A DNA stretch of 64,000 nucleotides from Chloroflexota bacterium (GTDB lineage: Bacteria > Chloroflexota > Ktedonobacteria > Ktedonobacterales > JADMIN01), in contig JAJPKE010000026.1 in NCBI GenBank assembly GCA_021323855.1, positions 1-64,000 on the forward strand, given 5' to 3'. Below the pieces are notes generated by a model. The model saw only the letters and a list, made by a program, of their open reading frames with translations, had not been told where the DNA came from and did not search any database. This document shows positions 18,775 to 26,243 of the stretch, in pieces. Each line of letters begins with the position of its first letter. The stretch's first letter is position 1. Position numbers and translations under genes: made by a program.

Positions 18775-20187
18775 TTATCCTTTCCGTGCGCGCAGCAACT
18801 CATCTATGGCAGCAACGATGGTCGCGTTCTCTTCGACGGTATTGTAGAAGTTGGGCGAGATACGCAGCAATCCAGGGCGATAGTCCACGATGATGCCGCG
18901 CTCGGTGAGACCATGCACCAGTTCATCCGGGCGCTCCAGCCCCAGCATGACGATGGAACTGCGGATGCTGCTATCCAGCGGACTGCGCACCGGCCAGCCT
19001 TTCTCCTGCGCGCGGCGAATCAGGTCGTCCGCCAGGAAGCGTGTGCGCTCGCGAATACGCTCAACGCCGATTTCCAGCACGATGTCCAGCGCGGCGCTGG
19101 CGGTGTAGATTGGCGCAACGGCAGGAGTTCCGGCTTCCAGGCGTGTGGCGTCGTCGCGGTACTCAAAATCGGTCGTGCGGAACTGGAACTGATCGCGGGC
19201 GGCAAACCAACCAGCGACGGTGGGGTGCAGGCGCGGAATCAACTCTTCGCGCACATAGATGAAGGCCAGCCCTGGCCCACCCATCAGCCATTTGAGTGTG
19301 CCCGTCACCAGGAAATCAATATCCAGCTTTTTGACATCCAGCGGAATCTGGCCGGTGCCCTGATAGTCGTCCACCAGGAGCAGCGCGCCCTTTGCATGGG
19401 CGATCTGCGCCAGGGCGCCGATATCCTGGATATAACCGCTGAGATAAAAGACACGCGAGGTGGCGACAAGGCCGGTGCGCTCATCCACCAGTGGCGCGAA
19501 GCTCTCAGCAGGCAGCGTCATGCGGTCCGCGCTTTTGGCGAAAACGACCTCGCTCTGCTGCTTGACGAGCCATTGATAGGCCAGCGTCGGGAAATCCATA
19601 TCCGCTAGCACGACCTTCTTGCGTTCGCCCAGGTCCAGCCCGCTGGTGATCTCGCTGAGCGCAATCGAGACGTTGGGCGCAATGGCGATTTCATGTGGCT
19701 GCGCGCCGATCAACTGCGCGACTTTCGCCCGCACGGCGGCAATTTCGCCGAGCCAGAGACGATACCATGCCTGCGCGCCATGCTCGTTCCACAGCTCCTG
19801 AAACCGTGCGAGACCGGCCATCGAGCGGCGCGAGAGTGGTCCCAGCGAGCAGCTATTGAGATAGACCTTGTTTTGCAGGATGGGAAACTCATCGCGATAG
19901 CGCAGCAGGTCGCGATGCGGTTCGGCTGACGTGCTGCGAGATTTTGCTGTTTTCGCTGCCGCTGCTGCTGACGTTGTTGCCGCTGTTGCCGCTGTTGCTG
20001 CTGTGCCATTTTTTGCGGCGCGCGTCGTGGCTCGTGTGGACCCGTTGGCGGTGGTCGTCTGGCGCTGCTTCGTTGCAGGCTGCGCGCTCTGTGCCGTTCC
20101 GCCTGCGCTGGCGGTGGACTTTTTCTGCGACACTGACCCGTATCCTCTCGTTTGCGTCTCGTTTCTGGCGGTTGTTTTAGTCGTCAT
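18775..20187 (-). CDS. Class V aminotransferase (cysteine desulfurase / epimerase-like)
   Basis: This 470-aa PLP enzyme has a fold type I domain starting near residue 100 (FPILQNKVYLNSCSLGP). Landmarks are the DxxG-type segment LLVDDYQGTGQ and the PLP lysine in TGTLKWLMGG, followed by PGLAFIYV. The first 95 residues or so are Ala/Thr/Ser/Lys-rich low complexity, unusual for the family and probably disordered. The ATG at 20187 is chosen because GGAGG lies 11 nt upstream and a promoter lies just beyond; the frame stays open 14 codons upstream to a TTG. It forms a tight unit with the MoaD-like gene (6 bp). Desulfurase, epimerase or lyase activity cannot be told apart without the active-site Cys loop being tested. 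Confidence 0.83.
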   Translation of the reverse strand: MTTKTTARNETQTRGYGSVSQKKSTASAGGTAQSAQPATKQRQTTTANGSTRATTRAAKNGTAATAATAATTSAAAAAKTAKSRSTSAEPHRDLLRYRDEFPILQNKVYLNSCSLGPLSRRSMAGLARFQELWNEHGAQAWYRLWLGEIAAVRAKVAQLIGAQPHEIAIAPNVSIALSEITSGLDLGERKKVVLADMDFPTLAYQWLVKQQSEVVFAKSADRMTLPAESFAPLVDERTGLVATSRVFYLSGYIQDIGALAQIAHAKGALLLVDDYQGTGQIPLDVKKLDIDFLVTGTLKWLMGGPGLAFIYVREELIPRLHPTVAGWFAARDQFQFRTTDFEYRDDATRLEAGTPAVAPIYTASAALDIVLEIGVERIRERTRFLADDLIRRAQEKGWPVRSPLDSSIRSSIVMLGLERPDELVHGLTERGIIVDYRPGLLRISPNFYNTVEENATIVAAIDELLRARKG

Positions 20188-20237
20188 ATCTTTTCTGGCC
20201 TCCGGCGGCGCGTGGCCCCGGCCAGCCAATTACGCCA

Positions 20238-20265
20238 ATTGTACCACGACCGCCAGCGCGGGCAA
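20238..20265 (-). promoter_or_regulatory. Promoter of the aminotransferase-MoaD unit
   Basis: On the minus strand there is a -35 TTGCCC (20260-20265), a 16-bp spacer and a -10 TACAAT (20238-20243). It lies about 50 bp before the ATG at 20187 and overlaps the longer in-frame extension, which supports the shorter start. Confidence 0.45.
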
Positions 20266-20301
20266 TGAGATTTTCCCCTTGCAATTCGCGGCAATTCACG
20301 C

Positions 20302-20330
20302 TTGACAGCTCACATCCACATCATTATGCT
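20302..20330 (+). promoter_or_regulatory. Promoter of the membrane glycosyltransferase gene
   Basis: A consensus -35 TTGACA (20302-20307), a 17-bp spacer and a -10 TATGCT (20325-20330) lie on the plus strand. Transcription should start near 20337, which is upstream of the ATG at 20397 and excludes the longer reading-frame starts. Confidence 0.6.
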
Positions 20331-20396
20331 TGCATCACCAGGCGTCCGTTTGCCGAAGAAAACTGTATTATGGGCAAAAGTCTGGAGGAGTCGAAA

Positions 20397-21740
20397 ATGC
20401 GACGGCTCAGGCCCTTCCTGCCAGCCATCATGATATTTTGTCTGGGGCTATTGGTGCGTATCGTTTATAACCTGGTGGTTGCTGCTGACTATTATCCACT
20501 GCATGACTCATTGACCTATCAAACCATCGCATTCAATTTGCTGGATGAACACTGCTTCTGCCTGAAACAAGGGATAACGATCTCGCGCGCACCACTCTGG
20601 CCGTTTCTCATCGCCGGTCTTTCGCTGATCGCTGGTCGCGCCAATATCTTCGCCCGCCTCTTTCTCTGCGCGCTGGATGCTGGCACCTGTGTCCTGGTAT
20701 ACCTCTTCGTCCGCGATCTCTTCCAGAACAAACGGCTGGCGCTGCTGGCCGGACTGATCGCCTGCATCTATCCCGCGCTGTATCTCTATACCGGCTGGAT
20801 GTATACTGAGACGCTCTATACGTTCTTGCAAACGGCAGTGTGCTATTGCGTCTTGCGTATCCAGCAGAGCGAGGGGCAACGGCGCTGGCTCTGGGTGCTG
20901 TGCGGGGTGTTGCTGGCGCTGCTGGCGCTGACCCGCCCCAACGGTGTTGTGGTGATTGGGCTGGTCGTTCTGTGGGCGTTGTTCCTAGTCTGGCGCAAAC
21001 GCCTGCCCAGGCGGGCGCTGCTCGGTGTCGCATTGACCGTGCTGGTGGCCTGCGCCGTCATTGCGCCGTGGACTATCCGCAACTATAACGCCTCACATAG
21101 TTTCGTCCTGGTAGCCGGGGGTGATGGCACCGTGTTGCGTGGGGCATACAACAACATCGTCATGACGAATAGGCTCTACCTGGGAAGCTGGTATAGCCCA
21201 GGAAAATCTGAGCCGCCGGTGGGGCCGCCGATCAATATCAATCCCTGTCTCGCTCCATGTGAGGTTCTCGTCCAACAAGAAGAGGTTGCCGCTGCCATCA
21301 AGTGGGCGACCTCGCATCCTGGCGAACTGCCGCTGCTGTGGTTCTACCATCTGCGCAATTTTTTTACCCCCTATACCCATGAGGCAGATATGCCGATAGA
21401 TCGTTTTCCCACCCGGCTCCCCTCACACATTGTGAGTGCGATGAGTTACGCATTTCCCATCCCGATCATGCTGCTGGCGGCGCTCGGTCTGATTGTCACG
21501 CGACGAAACTACTGGCCGGAACTGCTCTTTGCCTATCTCGTTATGTTGGGGACCATAGGAGAAATCCTGGTCTTCTATGGCAACGCGCGCTTCCGCTCGC
21601 CCATCGAGCCACTGTTTATCGTCCTGGCGATGGGAGCGATTCAGTGGCTCTGGCAACGCTGGCAACAATACCAGCGCAGGCGACAAGGCCAGCGCGAACA
21701 GAACGAACAACCGGCGGAACTATCAGCCGCAGCGCAATAG
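20397..21740 (+). CDS. GT39/ArnT-like integral membrane glycosyltransferase
   Basis: This 447-aa polytopic membrane protein has about ten helices. The first extracytoplasmic loop carries the acidic YYPLHDSLTYQTIAFNLL segment, the position of the catalytic Asp in PMT/ArnT-type (GT-C) enzymes. Further on are RAPLWPFLIAGL and ALTRPNGVVV, typical of the family. It probably transfers a sugar from a polyprenyl phosphate donor to a lipid or protein outside the membrane. The C-terminus is a Gln/Arg-rich cytoplasmic tail. The start is fixed by GGAGGAG 6 nt upstream. It converges on the alpha/beta hydrolase gene. Confidence 0.82.
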   Translation: MRRLRPFLPAIMIFCLGLLVRIVYNLVVAADYYPLHDSLTYQTIAFNLLDEHCFCLKQGITISRAPLWPFLIAGLSLIAGRANIFARLFLCALDAGTCVLVYLFVRDLFQNKRLALLAGLIACIYPALYLYTGWMYTETLYTFLQTAVCYCVLRIQQSEGQRRWLWVLCGVLLALLALTRPNGVVVIGLVVLWALFLVWRKRLPRRALLGVALTVLVACAVIAPWTIRNYNASHSFVLVAGGDGTVLRGAYNNIVMTNRLYLGSWYSPGKSEPPVGPPININPCLAPCEVLVQQEEVAAAIKWATSHPGELPLLWFYHLRNFFTPYTHEADMPIDRFPTRLPSHIVSAMSYAFPIPIMLLAALGLIVTRRNYWPELLFAYLVMLGTIGEILVFYGNARFRSPIEPLFIVLAMGAIQWLWQRWQQYQRRRQGQREQNEQPAELSAAAQ

Positions 21741-21758
21741 CAAGGCTATCCGCTCCAC

Positions 21759-22682
21759 CTAAACAGGCTCACTCTCTCGTGCGGCGCGCAAGAATGTGTT
21801 GAGGACGGAGATGAACCGCTCGAATTGCGCGCCCTGTAGCTCATGATGCAGGAAGTGTGTGGCGTCTGGAAATGCGACGTGCTGACCATGCCGCCACGTC
21901 GCGTTGATCTGCTCCACCTCTTGCGGCGAAACCGATGGCATACGGTCGCCGCCAGCGGTGAGCAACAATATCGGGCAAGTGATTTGCTCGACGGTTGCGC
22001 GCCAGGGCGCTTTCACCGGCAGCGGTGGCACATGATCGAGCACGTCTAGATTGAACTGGGCCTGCGCTTCCAGGTGTGTCGCCAGTTCTTCGCCCGGCCA
22101 GTCCAGTGCGCCCGGTGGCAGAAATTGCTGTGAAGCGGCGATGCGCTCTTCCAGTGTTTGCGTGCGCAGGGCAATATGCCAGTTGACCCAGGCGTTATAC
22201 CAGGCGGTATATCCCGGCCACGGTTCACCTGCGCCTGCCTGGGTTGCCTGTGGCCGCCAGGGCGCCTCGCTCCAGGGCGGGTCTTCGACAACCACTGCGC
22301 GCACGAGTTCCGGGGCAGCGGCGGCCACCTGTGCGGCGGTGACAGCGCCATTGGAATAGCCGAACACAATAGGGTGGCGCAAATCGAGCGCAGTGATGGC
22401 CGTAACCACATCCTGCGTCAGCAACGCCTGCGAGTAGCCAGTCTCTGGACCGGCGGAGCGGCCATGTCCCCTGGCGTCCAGCATGATGACGTCGTACTGC
22501 GGCGCCAGCGCGTTCGCCACGCGCGACCAGCAGGGGCCGTTCTCGGTGAAGCCGTGCAGCAGCAGCAGCGGCGGCTTCTCGCTATCTGCGCCGATGCGGT
22601 AGTAGTGCTGGCGGATGCCGTTGGCGAGGACATCGCCCTCGCTCCAGCCCTCACGCCAGGTCTGGTTTGTTGAGGTTGTCAT
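21759..22682 (-). CDS. Alpha/beta hydrolase
   Basis: This is a 307-aa alpha/beta hydrolase. Landmarks are the oxyanion motif LLLLHGFTENG, then LDARGHGRS, the nucleophile elbow GYSNGA (Ser) and a C-terminal catalytic His in FPDATHFLHHE. LLTAGGDRMPS near the C-terminus is the usual acid-region strand. The substrate is unknown. GAGG 9 nt before the ATG at 22682 supports this start. An in-frame ATG at 22700 overlaps the stop of the MerR gene by 4 bp and could allow coupled translation. It lies directly behind a TipA-like regulator, so it is probably under its control. Confidence 0.87.
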   Translation of the reverse strand: MTTSTNQTWREGWSEGDVLANGIRQHYYRIGADSEKPPLLLLHGFTENGPCWSRVANALAPQYDVIMLDARGHGRSAGPETGYSQALLTQDVVTAITALDLRHPIVFGYSNGAVTAAQVAAAAPELVRAVVVEDPPWSEAPWRPQATQAGAGEPWPGYTAWYNAWVNWHIALRTQTLEERIAASQQFLPPGALDWPGEELATHLEAQAQFNLDVLDHVPPLPVKAPWRATVEQITCPILLLTAGGDRMPSVSPQEVEQINATWRHGQHVAFPDATHFLHHELQGAQFERFISVLNTFLRAARESEPV

Positions 22683-22696
22683 GGTGATCGTCCTCT

Positions 22697-23470
22697 TCAT
22701 TCACTCTTGCGCGCAGCGTTCACCTTTTGGATGAAGGCAAAATCTTCCATCGTTGGCGCATCGGCAATCTCGGCGTAGACGCCCTCCGCATAGTTGCGCT
22801 GAATCGAGTTCGCCAGCTTCGGATCATCACCGAACCAGTGGGCCATATCCTGCGTCAGCTCGTTCCAGCGGTCGGCAAGCGCCTGTGCCCTGGGATCGGT
22901 CGGATCGAGATCGCGGTTGGCGCGCACCTCGCGCACGAGCGCCGTCCAATCTTCCTCGGTCTGTTGAATCACCTCGGCGGGCGTCGCTTTGCCAATTTCC
23001 GCCAAACGCTGTTGTAGTTCGTCGCGTGTATAGTATTCGCTCATCTGTTCACCTCGGAGTTTCATCTCCGCCTGGATGGACGCTGAGGCGCTGGCAACCA
23101 GTTCCCATGCCCACTCGCCGGTCATCTGTCGCCGCTCTAATAGCTCGCCCAGCACAGTCTCGATACGTTCGAGTTCGTCAATGCGGTCGCGCAGCACGCG
23201 CCGCTGGATACGGAGAGAGGCTTCAACATCGAAATCCGGGCGGCTGAGCAGGTCGCAGACCTGATCGAGCGAAAATCCCAGGAAGCGCAATGTCAAAATC
23301 TGTTGCAGGCGTAGCAGGTCCGCGTCGTTATAGAGCCGGTATCCAGCCTCCGACCGGCCAGAAGGTGGCAAGAGTTCAATTTCGTCGTAATGGTGCAACG
23401 TCCGGATCGAAACACCAGTTAGCGCCGCAACCTCGCCCACGCGATACAAGCGTTCTCGTGACACAGCCAT
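22697..23470 (-). CDS. MerR family regulator with TipAS-type effector domain
   Basis: This 257-aa regulator has an N-terminal MerR winged helix (YRVGEVAALTGVSIRTLHHYDEIELL split across the HTH and wing) and a dimerisation coiled coil near residues 85-120. Its C-terminal domain resembles TipAS (EYYTRDELQQR, MAHWFGDDP, NYAEGVYAEIADAP), which binds hydrophobic or peptide antibiotics and drugs in relatives. AAAGGAGAGG precedes the chosen ATG. Its promoter has the 19-bp spacer and perfect dyad typical of MerR activation, so autoregulation is very likely. The downstream hydrolase overlaps by 4 bp if its first ATG is used. Confidence 0.92.
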   Translation of the reverse strand: MAVSRERLYRVGEVAALTGVSIRTLHHYDEIELLPPSGRSEAGYRLYNDADLLRLQQILTLRFLGFSLDQVCDLLSRPDFDVEASLRIQRRVLRDRIDELERIETVLGELLERRQMTGEWAWELVASASASIQAEMKLRGEQMSEYYTRDELQQRLAEIGKATPAEVIQQTEEDWTALVREVRANRDLDPTDPRAQALADRWNELTQDMAHWFGDDPKLANSIQRNYAEGVYAEIADAPTMEDFAFIQKVNAARKSE

Positions 23471-23498
23471 TAGCTCGCCTCTCCTTTCTCCATAGAGC

Positions 23499-23529
23499 AG
23501 CATAAACCCTCACGTTACGTGAGGGTCAA
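23499..23529 (-). promoter_or_regulatory. MerR-type promoter with operator dyad
   Basis: On the minus strand there is a -35 TTGACC (23524-23529), a 19-bp spacer and a -10 TATGCT (23499-23504). The spacer is nearly filled by the perfect dyad CCCTCACGT-A-ACGTGAGGG (23507-23525). Over-long spacers with a central dyad are the hallmark of MerR-family activation by DNA untwisting. It drives the TipAS-type regulator and probably the hydrolase. Confidence 0.85.
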
Positions 23530-23612
23530 GGGAGAAAGATGGGGAAATCTGATAGATATGGGGTCCTCGTCCCCTGCCCGTTTTCCCGCGAGGGCGGGGG
23601 AACGAAACACAA

Positions 23613-23648
23613 AAACGCGGCCACCAGGCATTCTTGGTGGCCGCGTTT
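23613..23648 (-). terminator. Intrinsic terminator after the yceI-like gene
   Basis: A 14-bp perfect stem (23613-23626 with 23635-23648; core ACGCGGCCACCA) with an 8-nt loop is followed on the minus strand by TTTTTGTGTTT. It lies 45 bp after the yceI-like stop. This is a strong rho-independent terminator. Confidence 0.9.
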
Positions 23649-23692
23649 GCTAGAGAGGCTGATTTCGATTGTAGCGCAGGATATGCAAATAA

Positions 23693-24229
23693 TTAGGCCG
23701 TGACGGGTACGCGCTCAATAATTTGCGCGTCAATCTCGATGTTGACCTTATCGCTGACCAGTACGCCGCCGCTCTCCAGCGCGACGTTCCAGTTCAGGCC
23801 GAAGTCCTTGCGGCTGATGGCGGCGCGCACCGTGAAACCGGCGCGGCGATTGCCCTGCATGTCGGTCGTCAGCCCTTCCAGGGTAGCCGTCAGTGGCACT
23901 TCGCGGGTGACGCCGTGCAGCGTCAGATCGCCATAGATACGGTATTCGTCGTCGCTGAGCTTCTCCACGCGCGTACTCTTATACGTCATCGTCGGATACT
24001 TCTCCTGCTCGAAGAAGTCGGCGGTCTTGAGGTGGCCGTCGCGGTTGGCGTCGCCAGTGGTGATGCTGCTGACATCAACCGTTACATCCACGCTGGATGC
24101 GGCAGGGTTCTGCTCGTCAATATCGAATGTGCCGGAGAAGGTGTTGAAGCGACCGCGTACCGTCGAGATCATCATGTGCTTGACGGCGAAGCCGATCTGC
24201 GAATGAGTGGTATCGAGCAACCAGGACAT
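23693..24229 (-). CDS. YceI family protein
   Basis: This 178-aa protein has the YceI lipocalin-like fold, known to bind isoprenoid chains in a barrel. Family landmarks are WLLDTTHSQIGFAVKHM, then VRGRFNTFSGTFDID, GHLKTADFFEQEKYPTM and the C-terminal SRKDFGLNWN. No signal peptide is present, unlike E. coli YceI, so it is probably cytoplasmic. GGAGG 9 nt upstream fixes the start. It has a strong promoter overlapped by an operator nearly identical to that of the neighbouring marR gene, and a strong terminator follows. The regulator is therefore inferred to be the upstream MarR protein. Confidence 0.92.
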   Translation of the reverse strand: MSWLLDTTHSQIGFAVKHMMISTVRGRFNTFSGTFDIDEQNPAASSVDVTVDVSSITTGDANRDGHLKTADFFEQEKYPTMTYKSTRVEKLSDDEYRIYGDLTLHGVTREVPLTATLEGLTTDMQGNRRAGFTVRAAISRKDFGLNWNVALESGGVLVSDKVNIEIDAQIIERVPVTA

Positions 24230-24309
24230 GTTGTGTATTCCTCCAATGGGAACAGGTTGTGGAGGCATGGGACATCATCCATGCTTCACTTTTGTTAGTA
24301 GCTACAATA

Positions 24310-24339
24310 AGTATAGTTCTAAACGGTGTGTCTTGTCAA
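24310..24339 (-). promoter_or_regulatory. yceI promoter with MarR-type operator
   Basis: On the minus strand there is a consensus -35 TTGACA (24334-24339), an 18-bp spacer and a -10 TATACT (24310-24315). GTTTAGAACTATAC (24311-24324) overlaps the spacer end and -10. It matches the marR operator at 11 of 14 positions in exactly the same register, implying repression by the MarR protein. Confidence 0.7.
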
Positions 24340-24388
24340 GAGGTGGCACAAAATTCGTTTATGAGTAAACAATTTGGATGTAGGGGAA

Positions 24389-24835
24389 TCAGTCCAGCGC
24401 GTGATCCAGCTTGGTGAGCAGCGTGCGCAGTTGGCGCTGTTCTTCTGGCGAGAGCGCGGCGAGCTGGCGCGCGAGCATTGCTTCGTGTGCGGGAATGATG
24501 CTGGCGTAGAGGGCGTGTCCCTTCTCGGTGAGCGAGAGGCGCATCGTGCGCCCCTGCGCGCAGCGCCGCACCAGGCCGCGCTGCTCCATCTTCTCAATGA
24601 GTTGCGAGATATTGCCTTTGGTCACGAGCAAATGATCCGCCAGTTCTTGCTGGGTCAGCCCATCGTGCTTGCCCACCTGCGCCAGCACATCGAACTGCGC
24701 CATGCTGAGGTCCGAACAACGCATTTGCTCGGCGCCCTTGCGGTCTATCTTTTGGAAGACACGCATCAACCGCAGCCACGCCACCAGCGCACCGCGCCGC
24801 GCCTCATTGTCTACCATCTGTTCGTCGTGTTTCAT
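24389..24835 (-). CDS. MarR family transcriptional regulator
   Basis: This 148-aa winged-helix regulator has the recognition helix region LTQQELADHLLVTKGNISQLIEKMEQRGLV followed in the wing by the basic RRCAQGRTMRLSLTEKG. The N- and C-terminal helices would form the dimer interface. There is no Shine-Dalgarno sequence. The -10 element TAAACT ends 6 nt before the A of the ATG, so the mRNA is predicted to be leaderless. The promoter contains a perfect GTTTAG-N2-CTAAAC dyad, and the downstream yceI promoter has a near copy. The protein is thus likely an autorepressor that also represses yceI. Confidence 0.92.
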   Translation of the reverse strand: MKHDEQMVDNEARRGALVAWLRLMRVFQKIDRKGAEQMRCSDLSMAQFDVLAQVGKHDGLTQQELADHLLVTKGNISQLIEKMEQRGLVRRCAQGRTMRLSLTEKGHALYASIIPAHEAMLARQLAALSPEEQRQLRTLLTKLDHALD

Positions 24836-24841
24836 GTCTTT

Positions 24842-24871
24842 AGTTTAGCACTAAACAAATATTCATGTCAA
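24842..24871 (-). promoter_or_regulatory. marR promoter and operator
   Basis: On the minus strand there is a consensus -35 TTGACA (24866-24871), an 18-bp spacer and a -10 TAAACT (24842-24847). The palindrome GTTTAG-TG-CTAAAC (24843-24856) overlaps the spacer end and -10. The start site falls on or next to the A of the marR ATG (24835), giving a leaderless transcript. Confidence 0.75.
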
Positions 24872-24926
24872 GCAGCGTTGCTCTCTTGATCTTTTCAGTA
24901 TAGCATGTCAGCGTAGATGGCAAGGA

Positions 24927-25619
24927 TTAGGCATTATCCTTATGATTGTCGTCTGGCTCATTTGCCGTTGGTGGCGTGCCGGCCATCGGCAGCGGCTTGC
25001 GGGTGGTGCGCTTCTGGATGGTGATTGGCGCTGGCTGCATCGGCGTAGCTGGCTGGATTGGCTGCGCTTGCGGCACTGATTGCGTTGGCGAAAACATAGT
25101 GAGCGGTTTGCGCGCAGGCTTGGCTGGTTTCCCGGTCGTCGCGGCGGGAGGGAGTGCTGGCGCTTCCAATACCTGCCAGTTGGCGGCTGCCTGATCCATC
25201 AGTTCGATGAGCCGCTGCAACCTGGCGATGACGTTGGTGATGTTGGTGCGCTGGCGCGCGTAGCCGTCGGCGTGCAGCTCGCGCACCCAGGCTTGCAGGT
25301 CCTCATCCTCCAAGTCATACCATTTGAGGTCGGCTTGCAGGCGCACATGCACCTTGTACGCCGGATCGAAGAGCTTGCGTCCTGGTGTTGCCGGTTCGCT
25401 ATCCGCTGGGGTCATCTCGCGCGTCTCTTCGTCAGCATGTAACTCGGCGTAGAGCGCATCGAGGTCCTTCATCTTGTAAAAGTTGCCTTTGCCGACGCCT
25501 GGATAGGCGCGCAGCCGCTTCTCTTGCACAAAGGAGAGCAGTGTATCGCGGTCCACACCGAGCCTGCGCAGTGCCTCACCCTCATCCACAAAGGCGAAAC
25601 GCGATGTCTGGTTAATCAT
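24927..25619 (-). CDS. Uncharacterised protein with N-terminal MerR/excisionase-like HTH
   Basis: This 230-aa protein is not assigned to a characterised family. Residues 10-60 (EALRRLGVDRDTLLSFV, then YPGVGKGNFYKMKDLDALYAEL) resemble a MerR-like or excisionase-type helix-turn-helix. A helical middle (LQADLKWYDLEDEDLQAWV, ITNVIARLQRLIELM) and a Pro/Ala/Gln-rich basic tail follow. Its ATG overlaps the rsmD stop by 4 bp (ATGA) with only a weak ribosome site, so translation is coupled to rsmD. The conserved link to rsmD could mean a role in ribosome or DNA-related regulation, but this is only inference. Confidence 0.65.
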   Translation of the reverse strand: MINQTSRFAFVDEGEALRRLGVDRDTLLSFVQEKRLRAYPGVGKGNFYKMKDLDALYAELHADEETREMTPADSEPATPGRKLFDPAYKVHVRLQADLKWYDLEDEDLQAWVRELHADGYARQRTNITNVIARLQRLIELMDQAAANWQVLEAPALPPAATTGKPAKPARKPLTMFSPTQSVPQAQPIQPATPMQPAPITIQKRTTRKPLPMAGTPPTANEPDDNHKDNA

Positions 25620-26242
25620 AGGTCTGTTATTTCTTCTGCTGTGTTCGTTGCTGTCTCGCCGGATTGCTCCTGCCCATCCGGTTGCTGATGCTCATAAAAG
25701 ACGAGCAGCGTACTACCATAGCGGCGTTCGTCGCTACGCCGGAGCCGCCGCAACGTCAGCGCATCCAGGTCGCCGTGTTCGCGCGGATGCACCTGAGCGA
25801 TCACCAAGCCGCCCGGCTCCGTCAGCGGCGCAGCGTCTAGTTGGGCAACAGCCTGCGCCGCCATGCCATGATACTGCGGCGGCGCTACATATACTATATC
25901 GTAACGTTTGCCGCTGGTGTAGGCGCGTTCCAGGAAGGCGAAGGCATCGCTACGCAGCACCTCGGCTCTGTCGGTGAAGCGGGTGATGGCGAGATTCTCA
26001 CGGATACATTTGAGGGCTTCGGGACCAAGCTCCACGAAGGTCGCAAACGTCGCGCCACGGCTGAGCGCCTCAATGCCGATGCTGCCGGTGCCGCCGAAGA
26101 GATCGAGGAAACGCGTATCGCGGATGCGCGGCGCGAGGATGTCGAAGAGCGCCGTCTTCACACGGTCCATCACTGGGCGTGTGCCCGGCGTGGTGGGTGA
26201 TTTGAGCTTGCGGCCTTTGGCGCTGCCCGCGACGACGCGCAT
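25616..26242 (-). CDS. rsmD: 16S rRNA (guanine-966-N2)-methyltransferase RsmD
   Basis: This 208-aa SAM-dependent methyltransferase modifies G966 of 16S rRNA in the small subunit. Landmarks are MRVVAGSAKGRKLKSP (classic RsmD N-terminus), RPVMDRVKTALFDIL, motif I FLDLFGGTGSIGIEALSRGA and the catalytic-loop region YVAPPQY. Most RsmD proteins have DPPY; here the first position is Ala and a Gln is inserted. The C-terminal 35 residues or so are a polar extension. The ATG at 26242 has GGAGG 8 nt upstream. It is 1 bp from the stop of the preceding gene and overlaps the next, so it sits centrally in a tight operon. Confidence 0.92.
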   Translation of the reverse strand: MRVVAGSAKGRKLKSPTTPGTRPVMDRVKTALFDILAPRIRDTRFLDLFGGTGSIGIEALSRGATFATFVELGPEALKCIRENLAITRFTDRAEVLRSDAFAFLERAYTSGKRYDIVYVAPPQYHGMAAQAVAQLDAAPLTEPGGLVIAQVHPREHGDLDALTLRRLRRSDERRYGSTLLVFYEHQQPDGQEQSGETATNTAEEITDL

Positions 26243-26243
26243 G

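Noticed and set aside
10109-23567. A 15-mer, TAGATATGGGGTCCT, occurs at 10109-10123 and 23553-23567, both in intergenic DNA.
   Set aside because: A few exact 15-base matches are expected by chance in 64 kb compared with itself on both strands, and the flanks are not clearly similar.
23562-23600. GC-rich palindrome-like stretch (CCCGCGAGGGCGGGGG) as another dispersed-repeat copy.
   Set aside because: It lacks the CCCTCTCC/GGAGAGGG arms and G-rich tail shared by the five accepted copies.
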